Positions 25,884 through 34,722 of a stretch of DNA of 63,793 bases are shown piece after piece. Source of the stretch: Ignatzschineria sp. (GTDB lineage: Bacteria > Pseudomonadota > Gammaproteobacteria > Cardiobacteriales > Wohlfahrtiimonadaceae); the NCBI GenBank assembly GCA_030150405.1, contig JASLFU010000038.1, forward strand, positions 1-63,793, in the 5' to 3' direction. The notes beneath the pieces are model-generated. The model did no database searches. It saw only the letters and a list, made by a program, of their open reading frames with translations, and had not been told where the DNA came from. A program made the translations under genes and the position numbers. Position 1 is the first letter of the stretch; every line of letters starts with the position of its first letter.

Positions 25884-27290
25884 CTACTCCTTTGTAATGA
25901 TCTGGTTTTGAAAATATTGGGTAATGGTCTGAAAGATCTCATCTAATTTAGCGGCAGATTTTCTCCCGGGGGAATCCTCTACTCCAGAATTAAGGTCTAC
26001 TCCCAGAGGCGCGTAATTGAGCGCTTCTTGAATATTATGCTGGGCAATACCCCCCGCTAAAAAGGTATTAGAGAGATCCTGTCCACTTAAAATCGACCAA
26101 TCGAAAGGTATACCACTTCCCCCGCGCGGACCATCTAAAAGATAATGATCTACCCCGCTATAATCCATTTTAGGTAATCGATTGGGCTGCACCATATTCA
26201 CGGCTTTAATGATTTTAACTTCTTTCGGTAAAACCTTTCGTAGCGCTGTAATAAAGGCTTGAGGCTCCTCCCCATGAAGTTGAACAGCAGATAACCCCAC
26301 TTCCCGAACTATAAACTCGATGGTTTCAATATCATCATTTTGAAAGACTCCCACAAATTTTAACGGAGCGCCCTTCACAATCTCTTGCGCCAGCTTATAC
26401 GTTACTCCCCGCTCTGAGGTGAGAATAAAGATAAGCCCCCCATAAACAGCCCCCGCCTCATAGGCTTTTAAGGCATCTTCAGGGCGAGTTAAACCACACA
26501 CTTTATGGCTACCACAAAGAAGATTTGTCAGCGCTCTGGGGAGATTTTTACTTCCCATTAGGTGACTACCGATAAGAAATCCATCTGCCGACTTAAAGAG
26601 CCTGCGAATATCCCTATATTGGCGAATCCCAGACTCACTAATTACCAACTGTTCTTTAGGCATTAATTGGCGCAGACGCTCTGTTTTTTTAAGATCTACC
26701 GAAAAATCACGAAGGTCACGATTATTAATCCCCACAACCTTTGCCTGTAAGCGTAATGCTCGGCGCACCTCTTCTTCATCATTAACCTCAGTTAACACGC
26801 CCATCCCTAATGACTCTGCGACCCCTTTAAGATAACGGTACTCATCATCCCGTAAAATAGAGAGCATTAAGAGCACAGCATCCGCCCCAAAGTAACGAGC
26901 AAGCTCAATCTGATAAGCCTCTACAATAAAATCCTTACAGAGAATGGGCTGAGAGCTTTCTGCTTTCGCGAGTGCAATATTTTCAAAATCCCCACCAAAG
27001 TGCCGCTCTTCCGTTAAAACTGAGATCACCGTGGCAAAAGGGGCATAAGCTTGCACAATCTCCTTAATATCAAAATCCTCTCGAATAAGTCCTTTTGAAG
27101 GCGAAGCCCGTTTACACTCTAAAATAAAACTAGGACGTGATTCTGCTTTGGCTTCTGCTAAAGCTTGATAGAAGTCTCGCTCACTTGGATGGAGCTCTGC
27201 CTGAATAGACTTCCGGGGATATTTTTCTAACAGCTTCGCAAGATCGGCTCTTCTATGGGCGACAATTTTATCTAATACTGTTTCACTCAT
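25884..27290 (-). CDS. trpCF: Fused indole-3-glycerol-phosphate synthase / phosphoribosylanthranilate isomerase
   Basis: One 468-residue chain carries two TIM barrels, as in Enterobacteria. The N-terminal synthase (about 1-258) shows SFILECKRASPSKG, then VGINNRDL and VISESGI. The C-terminal isomerase (about 262-468) shows KVCGLTRPEDAL, VGVFQ, LDGPRGGSGIPFDW, LAGGI and GVDLNSGVE. It performs the third and fourth steps after anthranilate. The fusion argues for a gammaproteobacterial host. AAAGGAG precedes the ATG. Confidence 0.97.
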   Translation of the reverse strand: MSETVLDKIVAHRRADLAKLLEKYPRKSIQAELHPSERDFYQALAEAKAESRPSFILECKRASPSKGLIREDFDIKEIVQAYAPFATVISVLTEERHFGGDFENIALAKAESSQPILCKDFIVEAYQIELARYFGADAVLLMLSILRDDEYRYLKGVAESLGMGVLTEVNDEEEVRRALRLQAKVVGINNRDLRDFSVDLKKTERLRQLMPKEQLVISESGIRQYRDIRRLFKSADGFLIGSHLMGSKNLPRALTNLLCGSHKVCGLTRPEDALKAYEAGAVYGGLIFILTSERGVTYKLAQEIVKGAPLKFVGVFQNDDIETIEFIVREVGLSAVQLHGEEPQAFITALRKVLPKEVKIIKAVNMVQPNRLPKMDYSGVDHYLLDGPRGGSGIPFDWSILSGQDLSNTFLAGGIAQHNIQEALNYAPLGVDLNSGVEDSPGRKSAAKLDEIFQTITQYFQNQIITKE

Positions 27291-27324
27291 CTTTTTCTCC
27301 TTTATCTCTCTTCTAAGAGCCGTG

Positions 27325-28368
27325 TTAAGCCCGACAACGGGCGTTCTCTAAACTCGCTTCATCGAGCAAGGTTTGCCCTGTTAACTGCTCTAAAAGTCGA
27401 AGAGCGCTCCCTTCTTTAATAGCATTGAGTGCCCGCTTCGCATTAGCTTTAAGATCATCATTCCCAAAAAGCTTTAATAACATCGCAACATTGATCACTA
27501 CGGCATGTTCATGAGCTTCGGGAGCATTGCCGCTTAACAGGGTGATTAATGTTCGGCGATTATCTTCAGCATCTCCCCCTTTAAGAAGCTCAAGGGGATA
27601 TTCATTAAGGCCAAAATCTGTAGGAGAGACAAAGTAGCTTTTAATCTCGCCCTCGTGAAGTTCAGTCACCTTCGTTTCCCCATGGAGTGCAACCTCATCC
27701 ATGCCTGCGCCATGCACCACCATCACCCGTTCATAGCCCAAAATTTTAGCCGTTTCTGCTAAAGGCTCTGTCAACTCCGGTGCATAAACACCCATAAGAG
27801 CCAACTTAGGTCTTGCCGGATTAGTTAAAGGGCCGAGCATATTAAAGAGCGTGCGCGTTTTAAGATCGCCCCGAACTTGTGCTGCATACTTAAAACCGGG
27901 GTGATAGTGAGGTGCAAATAGGAAACAGATATCGTGCTGATCGAGCGCCTCTTTCGCCTTCTCCGGCGTTAATTCAAGATTAATTCCTAAAGCCTGGAGC
28001 AGATCGGAAGATCCCGTAAGACTCGATACTGAGCGATTACCATGCTTGGCAACCTTTACGCCACAACTAGCCGCCACTAAAGCGCTAGCTGTAGAGATAT
28101 TCACGGTATTTGTCCCATCCCCCCCTGTCCCGACAATATCGGCAAAGGGATACTCCACTTTAGGAAAAGGTTTCGCAACCGCTAAGAAGGCTTTCGCTGC
28201 ACCGGCTATCTCTTCTGGGCTCTCTCCCCGCATCTTCATTGCGATCAGAGCGCCAGCAAGCTCACTCTCTTTTAAGCTCCCCGCTGCGATCTTAGTAAAG
28301 AGCTGATCACTCTCTTCCACCGTTAAAGGTGCTCCTCCATAAAGTTTGTTAAAAATGCTCTTCATCAT
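27325..28368 (-). CDS. trpD: Anthranilate phosphoribosyltransferase, first structural gene of the trp operon
   Basis: It attaches PRPP-derived phosphoribose to anthranilate. Motifs: ADIVGTGGDGTNTVNIST (PRPP loop), KHGNRSVSS, and TRTLFNMLGPLTNPA. There is no TrpG glutaminase domain fused to it. Three in-frame ATG codons are possible (28386, 28368, 28365). AGGGG lies nine bases before the second, and the family start fits MMKSIFNKLYGG, so I use 28368 (347 residues). No trpE or trpG is found upstream; instead there is a leader and attenuator. Confidence 0.95.
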   Translation of the reverse strand: MMKSIFNKLYGGAPLTVEESDQLFTKIAAGSLKESELAGALIAMKMRGESPEEIAGAAKAFLAVAKPFPKVEYPFADIVGTGGDGTNTVNISTASALVAASCGVKVAKHGNRSVSSLTGSSDLLQALGINLELTPEKAKEALDQHDICFLFAPHYHPGFKYAAQVRGDLKTRTLFNMLGPLTNPARPKLALMGVYAPELTEPLAETAKILGYERVMVVHGAGMDEVALHGETKVTELHEGEIKSYFVSPTDFGLNEYPLELLKGGDAEDNRRTLITLLSGNAPEAHEHAVVINVAMLLKLFGNDDLKANAKRALNAIKEGSALRLLEQLTGQTLLDEASLENARCRA

Positions 28369-28456
28369 GCCGATTTTCCCCTTCATCTCTTCTTTTGTAA
28401 TAATATTTAACGCTATTCTTTATTAAACAAAGATGAGAGCCCATTCCTCCAGGCAT

Positions 28457-28555
28457 AAAAAAAGCCCGCGTAATTGCGGGCTCTCTCGATATACTTTAAT
28501 GCAGACTTTTTCTTTCGCGCACAAATATATCTCCCGCTAACGAGAGATGTGCCAC
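28457..28555 (-). promoter_or_regulatory. trp attenuator: competing leader hairpins and terminator
   Basis: Reading the reverse strand, segments 1 and 2 pair as GCACA-TCTCTC with GGGAGA...TGTGC around the end of the leader peptide. Segments 3 and 4 form the terminator AGCCCGC/GCGGGCT (28463-28469 with 28476-28482) followed by seven T. Segment 2 (GCGGG then ATATA) can alternatively pair with segment 3 (TATAT then CCCGC), giving an antiterminator when the ribosome stalls at the tandem Trp codons. This is the classical arrangement for ribosome-mediated attenuation. Confidence 0.92.
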
Positions 28556-28581
28556 CAATAGAAAAAGTTTAATAGATGCAT
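28537..28581 (-). CDS. trpL: trp operon leader peptide, 14 residues with tandem Trp
   Basis: ATG at 28579-28581, stop TAG at 28537-28539. The product reads MHLLNFFYWWHISR. The two adjacent Trp codons sit just before segment 1 of the attenuator, and AAGGA lies about 11 bases upstream of the ATG. The peptide is a sensor of charged tRNA-Trp with no other expected role. It is too short for normal gene finding. It lies 90 bases downstream of a strong promoter. Confidence 0.92.
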   Translation of the reverse strand: MHLLNFFYWWHISR

Positions 28582-28674
28582 TGCGATATAATCCTTAAAT
28601 TTCAACTGTTTTTTTAATCTATTTTTATAAGCTTCTAATTTTTTTGCTCCTCTTTTCTCAGGAGCCTGTTTAAA

Positions 28675-28703
28675 GTTATAGAGGGCTTATTAAGCGATGT
28701 CAA
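28675..28703 (-). promoter_or_regulatory. trp operon promoter
   Basis: Reverse strand: perfect TTGACA (28698-28703), exactly 17 bases, TATAAC (28675-28680). The spacer contains an 11-base palindrome with central base (28685-28695, GCTTA/TAAGC) that may be an operator; it does not resemble the E. coli TrpR site. A stem GCTCCT/AGGAGC (28646-28665) lies at the transcript 5' end. The rest of the 28387-28886 gap holds the leader, the attenuator and, toward 28831-28836, a TATACT that may serve the pirin gene. Confidence 0.85.
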
Positions 28704-28886
28704 CACTTTTTCATATTTTATCTTAAAATTTATTCCTATAATTCTCTCACTTTCCCCCTATTTATCCCTTTAAAAGAGATTTTTATAACTCTAATAGATT
28801 TTCTAAAAAATCTATTCTTCCCGCTTCCGCTATACTTGAAACATAAATTTACAATTTAAATAAAATCGGGAGAAAAGGATTTTGCC

Positions 28887-29708
28887 ATGTATAAAACTGT
28901 GGATTATGTAATCACCGCCAAACCTGCGGAAGATGGTGCGGGTGTAAAGCTTAAACGGGTCTTCGATAGTGAGGCTTACCGTTTTACTAATCCCTTTGTT
29001 ATGCTCGACGAATTTGGTTCTGAAGAGGCGGAAGATTATCTTGCCGGCTTTCCCGCTCATCCTCATAAAGGGTTTGATACCCTAACCTTTATGCTAAATG
29101 GCACCATGACTCACGAAGATAGCTTGGGCAATAAGGGAGAGATCCGGGATTTTGGTGTGCAGTGGATGCGCACAGGAACGGGGATTATTCATAGTGAAAT
29201 GCCCGCCCAAAATGAAGGAAAAATGCGAGGGATGCAATTTTGGCTTAATGTTCCTAAAGCACTTAAAAATCAAGCTCCCCAATATCTCGACTATGAATCA
29301 CAACTCACAGAGACGCCCAATGGTAATCTCCTACGGCTTGTTGCAGGCCAATATGGGGCAGATCGTACGCCGTTTACTCCCGAACATACCGAAGTACAGA
29401 TCTACTATCTAGAGTTTCTGCAGGCGGCTGAGGAGAGATTTACAATCCCCGAGGGGCATAACACTCTGCTCTACACCCTCGATGGTATTGTCCATTTTGA
29501 ACATAGTCGATTATTACCGCAGCAACTTGGCGTCCTCTCACTTGAAGGAAAAGAGGTCAATATTCAAGCGGACGAAGGTACAAAATTGATGCTCTTTAGC
29601 GGCAATCCCATTCTCGAGCCGATGATCCAACATGGCCCTTTTGTCATGAACAGTATGGATGAAATTATGGAAGCTTTTGACGATTATCGCAAAGGCAAGC
29701 TGCAATAG
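28887..29708 (+). CDS. Pirin family protein
   Basis: A bicupin of 273 residues. The metal site of the N-terminal cupin is complete: His58 and His60 in HPHKGFDT, His102 and Glu104 in IIHSEMP. The pirin motifs DEFG, WMRTGTGIIHSE and GMQFWLNVP are present. Some bacterial pirins have quercetinase activity; others bind metabolic enzymes. The function here is unknown. It is monocistronic, divergent from trp. Confidence 0.92.
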   Translation: MYKTVDYVITAKPAEDGAGVKLKRVFDSEAYRFTNPFVMLDEFGSEEAEDYLAGFPAHPHKGFDTLTFMLNGTMTHEDSLGNKGEIRDFGVQWMRTGTGIIHSEMPAQNEGKMRGMQFWLNVPKALKNQAPQYLDYESQLTETPNGNLLRLVAGQYGADRTPFTPEHTEVQIYYLEFLQAAEERFTIPEGHNTLLYTLDGIVHFEHSRLLPQQLGVLSLEGKEVNIQADEGTKLMLFSGNPILEPMIQHGPFVMNSMDEIMEAFDDYRKGKLQ

Positions 29709-29751
29709 AAGCAATCAACCAACAAACATAATTAATAGAAATAACTACAAA

Positions 29752-29783
29752 AAAGCAGAGGCTAAATTAACCTCTGCTTTTTC
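29752..29783. terminator. Bidirectional terminator between pirin and nadE
   Basis: AGCAGAGG (29754-29761) pairs with CCTCTGCT (29771-29778), flanked by A-run and T-run. Confidence 0.82.
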
Positions 29784-29820
29784 TCTTTAAATCTCTACTT
29801 ATTTGCCCCAACTTCATCCC

Positions 29821-30564
29821 TTAAGATTTACGATAAGGCTCTGGGGTTCTGGGCATAGCTCTTTTATGATGGGAGCGATTATGCCAATAGGCGATCACTT
29901 CTCGATCTTTTTCCGGGATCTCTAACCCTTTAAGGTGCCTGTTCATCATCTTATAAGTTGTGCCCATCTCATCTTCATCTGTTTGAGCTTCCCATAAGCC
30001 AGCTGAGGGCGGTTTATGAATAATCTCATCAGGCACACCTAAAAGCTCGGCTAACTCATATACCTCATCTTTATCAAGATGTATTAAGGGATTAATATCT
30101 ACACCACCATCTCCAAACTTTGTAAAGTAACCGGTATACCACTCAACAGCATTATCTGTCCCAACAACTAAGGCATTTTGTGTCTGTGCGATGGTGTAAA
30201 GAGTCGTCATGCGTAATCTTGCACTGGTGTTGCCAATAATCACTCGATTCTTTGTCTCATCTTCAAGCTCCCCATAATGAGTGCCAATGGCTTTCATTAA
30301 AGTTGTATGGGTCGAGGTTAAATCCACAATATGATAAGGAAGCCCCGCTGCATCCATCACTAATTTAGCATCATCAAGATCTTTAGGGTGGCTGTGGCTT
30401 GGCATCATCACCCCTAAACTCTGTTCTTTAAATCGCTTTGCTAATAAAAAGGCGATAACGGCAGAATCCACGCCTCCACTAACCCCAAAGACGAATGCTT
30501 CCGCCTTTCGATATTTAAGCTCCCCTTCTAGCCAATCTAAAAGGGTTTCCATATAGACTTTCAC
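29821..30564 (-). CDS. nadE: NAD synthetase, short ammonia-dependent form
   Basis: It amidates nicotinate adenine dinucleotide to NAD using ATP and ammonia. The P-loop SGGVDS is at residues 29-34. Other marks are NTSARLRMTTLYTIA, VVGTDNAVEWYTGYFTKFGDGG and HKPPSAGLW. At 247 residues there is no N-terminal glutaminase (nitrilase-like) domain, so free ammonia is the expected nitrogen donor. The first codon is GTG; an in-frame ATG at 30550-30552 is an alternative. It follows pncB by about 30 bases, so the two probably form a salvage operon from nicotinate to NAD, with NadD encoded elsewhere. Confidence 0.95.
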   Translation of the reverse strand: MKVYMETLLDWLEGELKYRKAEAFVFGVSGGVDSAVIAFLLAKRFKEQSLGVMMPSHSHPKDLDDAKLVMDAAGLPYHIVDLTSTHTTLMKAIGTHYGELEDETKNRVIIGNTSARLRMTTLYTIAQTQNALVVGTDNAVEWYTGYFTKFGDGGVDINPLIHLDKDEVYELAELLGVPDEIIHKPPSAGLWEAQTDEDEMGTTYKMMNRHLKGLEIPEKDREVIAYWHNRSHHKRAMPRTPEPYRKS

Positions 30565-30596
30565 GCTTTTAACTCTCTTTAAATCGAACTTAAAGG

Positions 30597-31730
30597 TTAT
30601 TTCACTTCATTATCGTGATAATTGACCCGCTCTAATCGTGGATTAGGACGGTACTTACGCCCTGCTTTCGCCTCTTCTTTCCCATTGAGCAGCACATTAT
30701 CTCCTGTAAAGCTAATATTTACCTTAAGTAGACTCGAACCTACACCATAAAAATCAACAGGGGTATTCGCTGCTTCAAATGCCTTAATTTTCTCTGCATT
30801 AAAACCGCCACTTACTACGATTTTTACATTATGGAAGCCTTCTTTGTCGAGGGCTTCTCGTAGTGCAAATACCAATTGAGGATTACTGCCACGGGGATCA
30901 TGGGTACCAAGTTGATCTTGATTGCGCATAAAGTATTGATCCACCATCGTATTAGATGTATCAATACGAACCGCCGAAAGCTTATCTCCAAAATGGCGAG
31001 CAACTCGAAGTGATTCTTCAATCACATCATTATTGTAATCCACCAATACCATCAACTTATCTTCTGGGAAGGTCTCATGATATGCTTTAGCCGCAGCTAG
31101 CGTATCTCCATTAAAGAGCTGAATCAGCGCATGAGGCATTGTTCCAAGCCCCTCGATGCCCCACCATTCGTTCATCGCATGAGTCGCTTGAGCGGTGGAT
31201 CCTCCAATAAAAGCGGCGTAACCATCTCCTGCTTGCTGGCTAAAATGGTCATCCCTATCCCCCATGAAAATCACCTCTTTCTCCCCAGCTGCTTCCACAA
31301 CTTCAAGCACATGCGTAGCTACGGAGGTTCTTCGTGCGAGAATTCCATCGATGATGCCCTCTAAAAAACCAAAATTCTGATAATGTCCGGTGATGGTTAA
31401 AACCGTCTCAAAAGCATCGATGCGATCTCCATCATTCAGCGCCCAGATCTCAAGTTCCTCCGGTTTTTCTGCAAATGTATGCAAAAGAGAGATCGCTTCA
31501 TCAATTCCGCAAAGCACGGCTCCATTTTTCCGTTGAAAAAACTGCATCGTGACAACTTTATCACTGGCATATTTACGGGCGATCTCTGCAGTTTTGAGAA
31601 AATAGACTGCCGAAAACCAGCCCTCACCAATACGTTCATCAAACTTAAAAGTTTTATTTGTTAAACGTTTAATTTTGCCTTTATGTTTAAGCTCATACTC
31701 TTTTGGCTCAATATTTTTTTTATCTGTCAT
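30597..31730 (-). CDS. pncB: Nicotinate phosphoribosyltransferase
   Basis: It links nicotinate to PRPP, the entry of the Preiss-Handler NAD salvage route. The family is seen from IGEGWFSAVYFLKTAEIA, FIGGSTAQATHAMNEWWG, GTMPHALIQLF, LSAVRIDTSNT and VSGGFNAEKI followed by FYGVGSSLL. At 377 residues it is of the compact NAPRT type, shorter than many E. coli-type enzymes. AAGGC lies before the ATG. The promoter upstream carries an inverted repeat that could be an operator of an NAD-responsive regulator; this is inferred. Confidence 0.92.
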   Translation of the reverse strand: MTDKKNIEPKEYELKHKGKIKRLTNKTFKFDERIGEGWFSAVYFLKTAEIARKYASDKVVTMQFFQRKNGAVLCGIDEAISLLHTFAEKPEELEIWALNDGDRIDAFETVLTITGHYQNFGFLEGIIDGILARRTSVATHVLEVVEAAGEKEVIFMGDRDDHFSQQAGDGYAAFIGGSTAQATHAMNEWWGIEGLGTMPHALIQLFNGDTLAAAKAYHETFPEDKLMVLVDYNNDVIEESLRVARHFGDKLSAVRIDTSNTMVDQYFMRNQDQLGTHDPRGSNPQLVFALREALDKEGFHNVKIVVSGGFNAEKIKAFEAANTPVDFYGVGSSLLKVNISFTGDNVLLNGKEEAKAGRKYRPNPRLERVNYHDNEVK

Positions 31731-31780
31731 GTTTTGCCTTCTACCACAATCTGTGCGGGGAATTTAAAAGAATCTGAAAC

Positions 31781-31824
31781 ATCATAGCAAGATCCCGCCC
31801 TAACGTTAATTATTTATTTTAACG
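31781..31824 (-). promoter_or_regulatory. pncB-nadE promoter with inverted repeat
   Basis: Reverse strand: TTAACG (31804-31809), 17 bases, extended -10 TGCTATGAT (TATGAT at 31781-31786). CGTTAA at 31804-31809 and TTAACG at 31819-31824 form an inverted repeat over and upstream of the -35 box. Confidence 0.55.
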
Positions 31825-31906
31825 GGATAAATTTATGCCTTCATAGCTCCAAAAGCACTACTTTTAAATTTTAATTCCCCTGATTTTGCTACCTTTCCTT
31901 TGCATA

Positions 31907-31940
31907 TAAAAAAGCCCCAATTCAATCGATGGGGCTTCTC
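31907..31940 (-). terminator. Terminator after sdhB
   Basis: AAGCCCCA (31912-31919) pairs with TGGGGCTT (31930-31937); on the reverse strand TTTTTTATA follows. It ends the sdh operon. Confidence 0.82.
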
Positions 31941-31974
31941 TTTTTATATTTTAGCCGTAGCCTTTAGATTAATC

Positions 31975-32748
31975 TTAATGTCTTGCAACCATTAACTTCT
32001 TAATCTCTGCAATCGCTTTCGCAGGATTTAAACCTTTCGGACAGGTATTCGTACAGTTCATAATCGTATGACAACGATAGAGCTTAAAGGGATCTTCTAA
32101 CGCATCTAAACGCTCCCCTGTAAACTCATCACGGCTATCTGAGATAAAACGATACGCCTGTAAAAGCACTGCAGGACCAAGGTACTTATCGGAGTTCCAC
32201 CAGTAACTTGGGCATGAAGTTGAGCAGGATGCACAGAGAATACACTCATAAAGACCATCTAGCTTGCGGCGCTCTTCAATCGATTGTAGACGCTCACGGG
32301 GTGGATTAGGTGTTTCTGATTGAAGCCATGGTTGGATCGACGCATATTGCGCATAAAAGTGTGTTAAATCGGGAACTAAATCCTTAACAACATGCATGTG
32401 AGGTAATGGATTAACCACAATCTCACCTTCTACGTCGCTCATCGCTTTAGTACATGCAAGAGTATTGGTACCGTCGATATTCATCGCACAAGAACCGCAT
32501 ACCCCTTCACGGCATGAACGGCGAAGCGTCAACGTTGGGTCCATTGAGTTTTTGATGTAAAGAAGACCATCAAGCACCATTGGGCCACAATCATCTAAAT
32601 CCACTTCGTAACGATCATAACGTGGGTTTTCACCCGTATCAGGATTCCAACGGTATACCTTAAATACACGTTTATTGGTTGCGTTCTCATTTTTAAAGAA
32701 TTTTCCCTCTTTAACAATGGAATTCGCAGGTAATTTAAATTCAGCCAT
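31975..32748 (-). CDS. sdhB: Succinate dehydrogenase iron-sulfur subunit
   Basis: SdhB passes electrons from FAD to ubiquinone through three clusters. CREGVCGSCAMNIDGTNTLAC binds the 2Fe-2S cluster (read in pieces CREGVCGSC and NTLAC). CILCASCSTSCPSYWW and CHTIMNCTNTCPKGLNP bind the 4Fe-4S and 3Fe-4S clusters. The 257 residues are slightly longer than E. coli SdhB because of the N-terminus. AAAGGAAAG precedes the ATG. It is the last gene of sdhCDAB. Confidence 0.98.
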   Translation of the reverse strand: MAEFKLPANSIVKEGKFFKNENATNKRVFKVYRWNPDTGENPRYDRYEVDLDDCGPMVLDGLLYIKNSMDPTLTLRRSCREGVCGSCAMNIDGTNTLACTKAMSDVEGEIVVNPLPHMHVVKDLVPDLTHFYAQYASIQPWLQSETPNPPRERLQSIEERRKLDGLYECILCASCSTSCPSYWWNSDKYLGPAVLLQAYRFISDSRDEFTGERLDALEDPFKLYRCHTIMNCTNTCPKGLNPAKAIAEIKKLMVARH

Positions 32749-32796
32749 AATTCTTTCCTTTTTCTCTTAACTATTCTTACTAATTCAGCTACTTAA

Positions 32797-34602
32797 TTAG
32801 TAAGTACGTTCTTGAGGTTCGATATAATCGACTTCATCGGTCAGTGTGTAAGTGTGAACGGGACGATAATCAATCGTCACTTCACCATCTTCACTTAACC
32901 ATGCGTAGGTGTGTTTCATCCAATTCTCATCATCACGATTTGGATAATCTTCACGGGCATGGGCACCACGAGATTCAGTACGATTAATAGCTGATTTAAC
33001 CGTTGTAATCGCGCATACTAAAAGGTTCGCAAGCTCTAATGTCTCTACTAAATCTGAGTTCCAGATCAAGCTGCGGTCATGAACTTTAATGTCATCGAAC
33101 ATTTTATAAGCTTCTTCGATGCGTTTAACACCATCTTCAAGCGTCTCTTGCATACGGAATACCGCCACATCTTCCTGCATTGCGCGCTGCATTTTATCGC
33201 GCAGAACTGCGGTGGGGATATTTCCATCTGCATGACGGATCTTATCAAAACGATCTAAGATCTTAATCACTGTATCTACATTAATCGGCTTTTGAGGCGC
33301 ATTGGGCGTTAAAGTCTCTGCTGCACGATTTGCCGCCGCACGACCAAATACCACTAAGTCTAAAAGTGAGTTTGAACCTAAACGATTAGCCCCATGAACA
33401 GAGACACACGCAGCCTCACCAATAGCCATCAGTCCGGGGACTACTGCATCCGGATCACCATCACGAAGTGTAACAACCTCACCATGATAGTTAGTGGGGA
33501 CACCTCCCATGTTGTAGTGAACTGTAGGAATCACCGGAATAGGCTCTTTACGAACATCTACATCTGCGAAGATACGAGCACTCTCAGCAATACTAGGAAG
33601 ACGCTCTTCAATAACTTCTGGACCTAGATGCTCAAGATGGAGATAGATATGATCCTTCTTAGGACCTACTCCACGGCCTTCGCGAATCTCAATCAACATA
33701 GAGCGAGAAACTACGTCACGCGAAGCTAAGTCTTTAGCATTAGGGGCATAACGCTCCATGAAACGTTCGCCTTCAGAGTTTGTTAGGTAACCCCCTTCAC
33801 CCCGTACACCTTCGGTAATTAAGCAACCTGCGCCATAGATACCGGTAGGGTGGAACTGAACAAACTCCATATCTTGTAATGGAAGACCAGCACGAGCGAC
33901 CATCCCGTTACCATCACCGGTACAAGTATGGGCTGAAGTTGCAGAGAAGTATGCACGGCCATAGCCCCCTGTGGCTAATACAACAGTCTGGGCACGGAAA
34001 ACATGCATCGTACCTTCTGCTAAGTTCCAAGCCACAACGCCTCGGCACTCACCCTCTTCCATAATTAGGTCGATTGCGAAGTACTCGATATAGAATTCTG
34101 CATTATGTTTAAGCGATTGTTGATAGAGAGTATGAAGCATCGCATGACCAGTTCTATCTGCCGCCGCACAAGTTCTTTGCGCTTGACCTTCCCCGAAATT
34201 GGTAGTCATACCTCCAAAGGGGCGCTGATAGATCTTGCCATCTTCTGTACGTGAGAAAGGAAGGCCATAATGCTCAAGCTCTAAAATAGAGGGAATCGCT
34301 TCACGACACATATATTCGATCGCATCTTGGTCACCTAACCAATCTGATCCTTTTACTGTATCGTACATATGCCAGCGCCAATCATCTTCGCCCATATTTC
34401 CAAGAGCTGCAGATACTCCGCCTTGCGCTGCTACAGTATGTGAACGTGTGGGGAATACTTTAGTTACACAGGCTGTTTTAAAGCCTTTTTCTGCCATTCC
34501 TAGCGTAGCACGTAAGCCTGCACCACCTGCACCTACTACGACAACATCGTAGAGATGCTCGGTGATTTTATAATCTTTATATTCTTTAAGGTTGTTAGTC
34601 AT
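32797..34602 (-). CDS. sdhA: Succinate dehydrogenase flavoprotein subunit
   Basis: The catalytic subunit that oxidises succinate to fumarate. VVVVGAGGAGLRAT binds FAD; RSHTVAAQGG contains the His covalently bound to FAD; HPTGIYGAGCLITEG and RGEGGYL are active-site segments, with RLGSNSLLDLVVFG near residue 400. 601 residues is normal. Acts at the inner membrane with SdhB on the SdhCD anchor. It is 120 bases downstream of sdhD; the gap contains no gene or clear terminator. Confidence 0.98.
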   Translation of the reverse strand: MTNNLKEYKDYKITEHLYDVVVVGAGGAGLRATLGMAEKGFKTACVTKVFPTRSHTVAAQGGVSAALGNMGEDDWRWHMYDTVKGSDWLGDQDAIEYMCREAIPSILELEHYGLPFSRTEDGKIYQRPFGGMTTNFGEGQAQRTCAAADRTGHAMLHTLYQQSLKHNAEFYIEYFAIDLIMEEGECRGVVAWNLAEGTMHVFRAQTVVLATGGYGRAYFSATSAHTCTGDGNGMVARAGLPLQDMEFVQFHPTGIYGAGCLITEGVRGEGGYLTNSEGERFMERYAPNAKDLASRDVVSRSMLIEIREGRGVGPKKDHIYLHLEHLGPEVIEERLPSIAESARIFADVDVRKEPIPVIPTVHYNMGGVPTNYHGEVVTLRDGDPDAVVPGLMAIGEAACVSVHGANRLGSNSLLDLVVFGRAAANRAAETLTPNAPQKPINVDTVIKILDRFDKIRHADGNIPTAVLRDKMQRAMQEDVAVFRMQETLEDGVKRIEEAYKMFDDIKVHDRSLIWNSDLVETLELANLLVCAITTVKSAINRTESRGAHAREDYPNRDDENWMKHTYAWLSEDGEVTIDYRPVHTYTLTDEVDYIEPQERTY

Positions 34603-34722
34603 CGATTAAAACTCCAAATAGTTTGCATCTTATTTTGTTTGTTTATTTCGCCTTAGCGCTATTTAATCAGGGCTTAAAACGAAAAAATCTTCAAAGATTT
34701 AAGTATCAATGAAGAGAGACTT

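Noticed and set aside
28360..28444. Small frame starting GGAGGAATG between attenuator and trpD
   Set aside because: The ribosome site is only one base from the ATG and the product overlaps trpD out of frame; probably chance.
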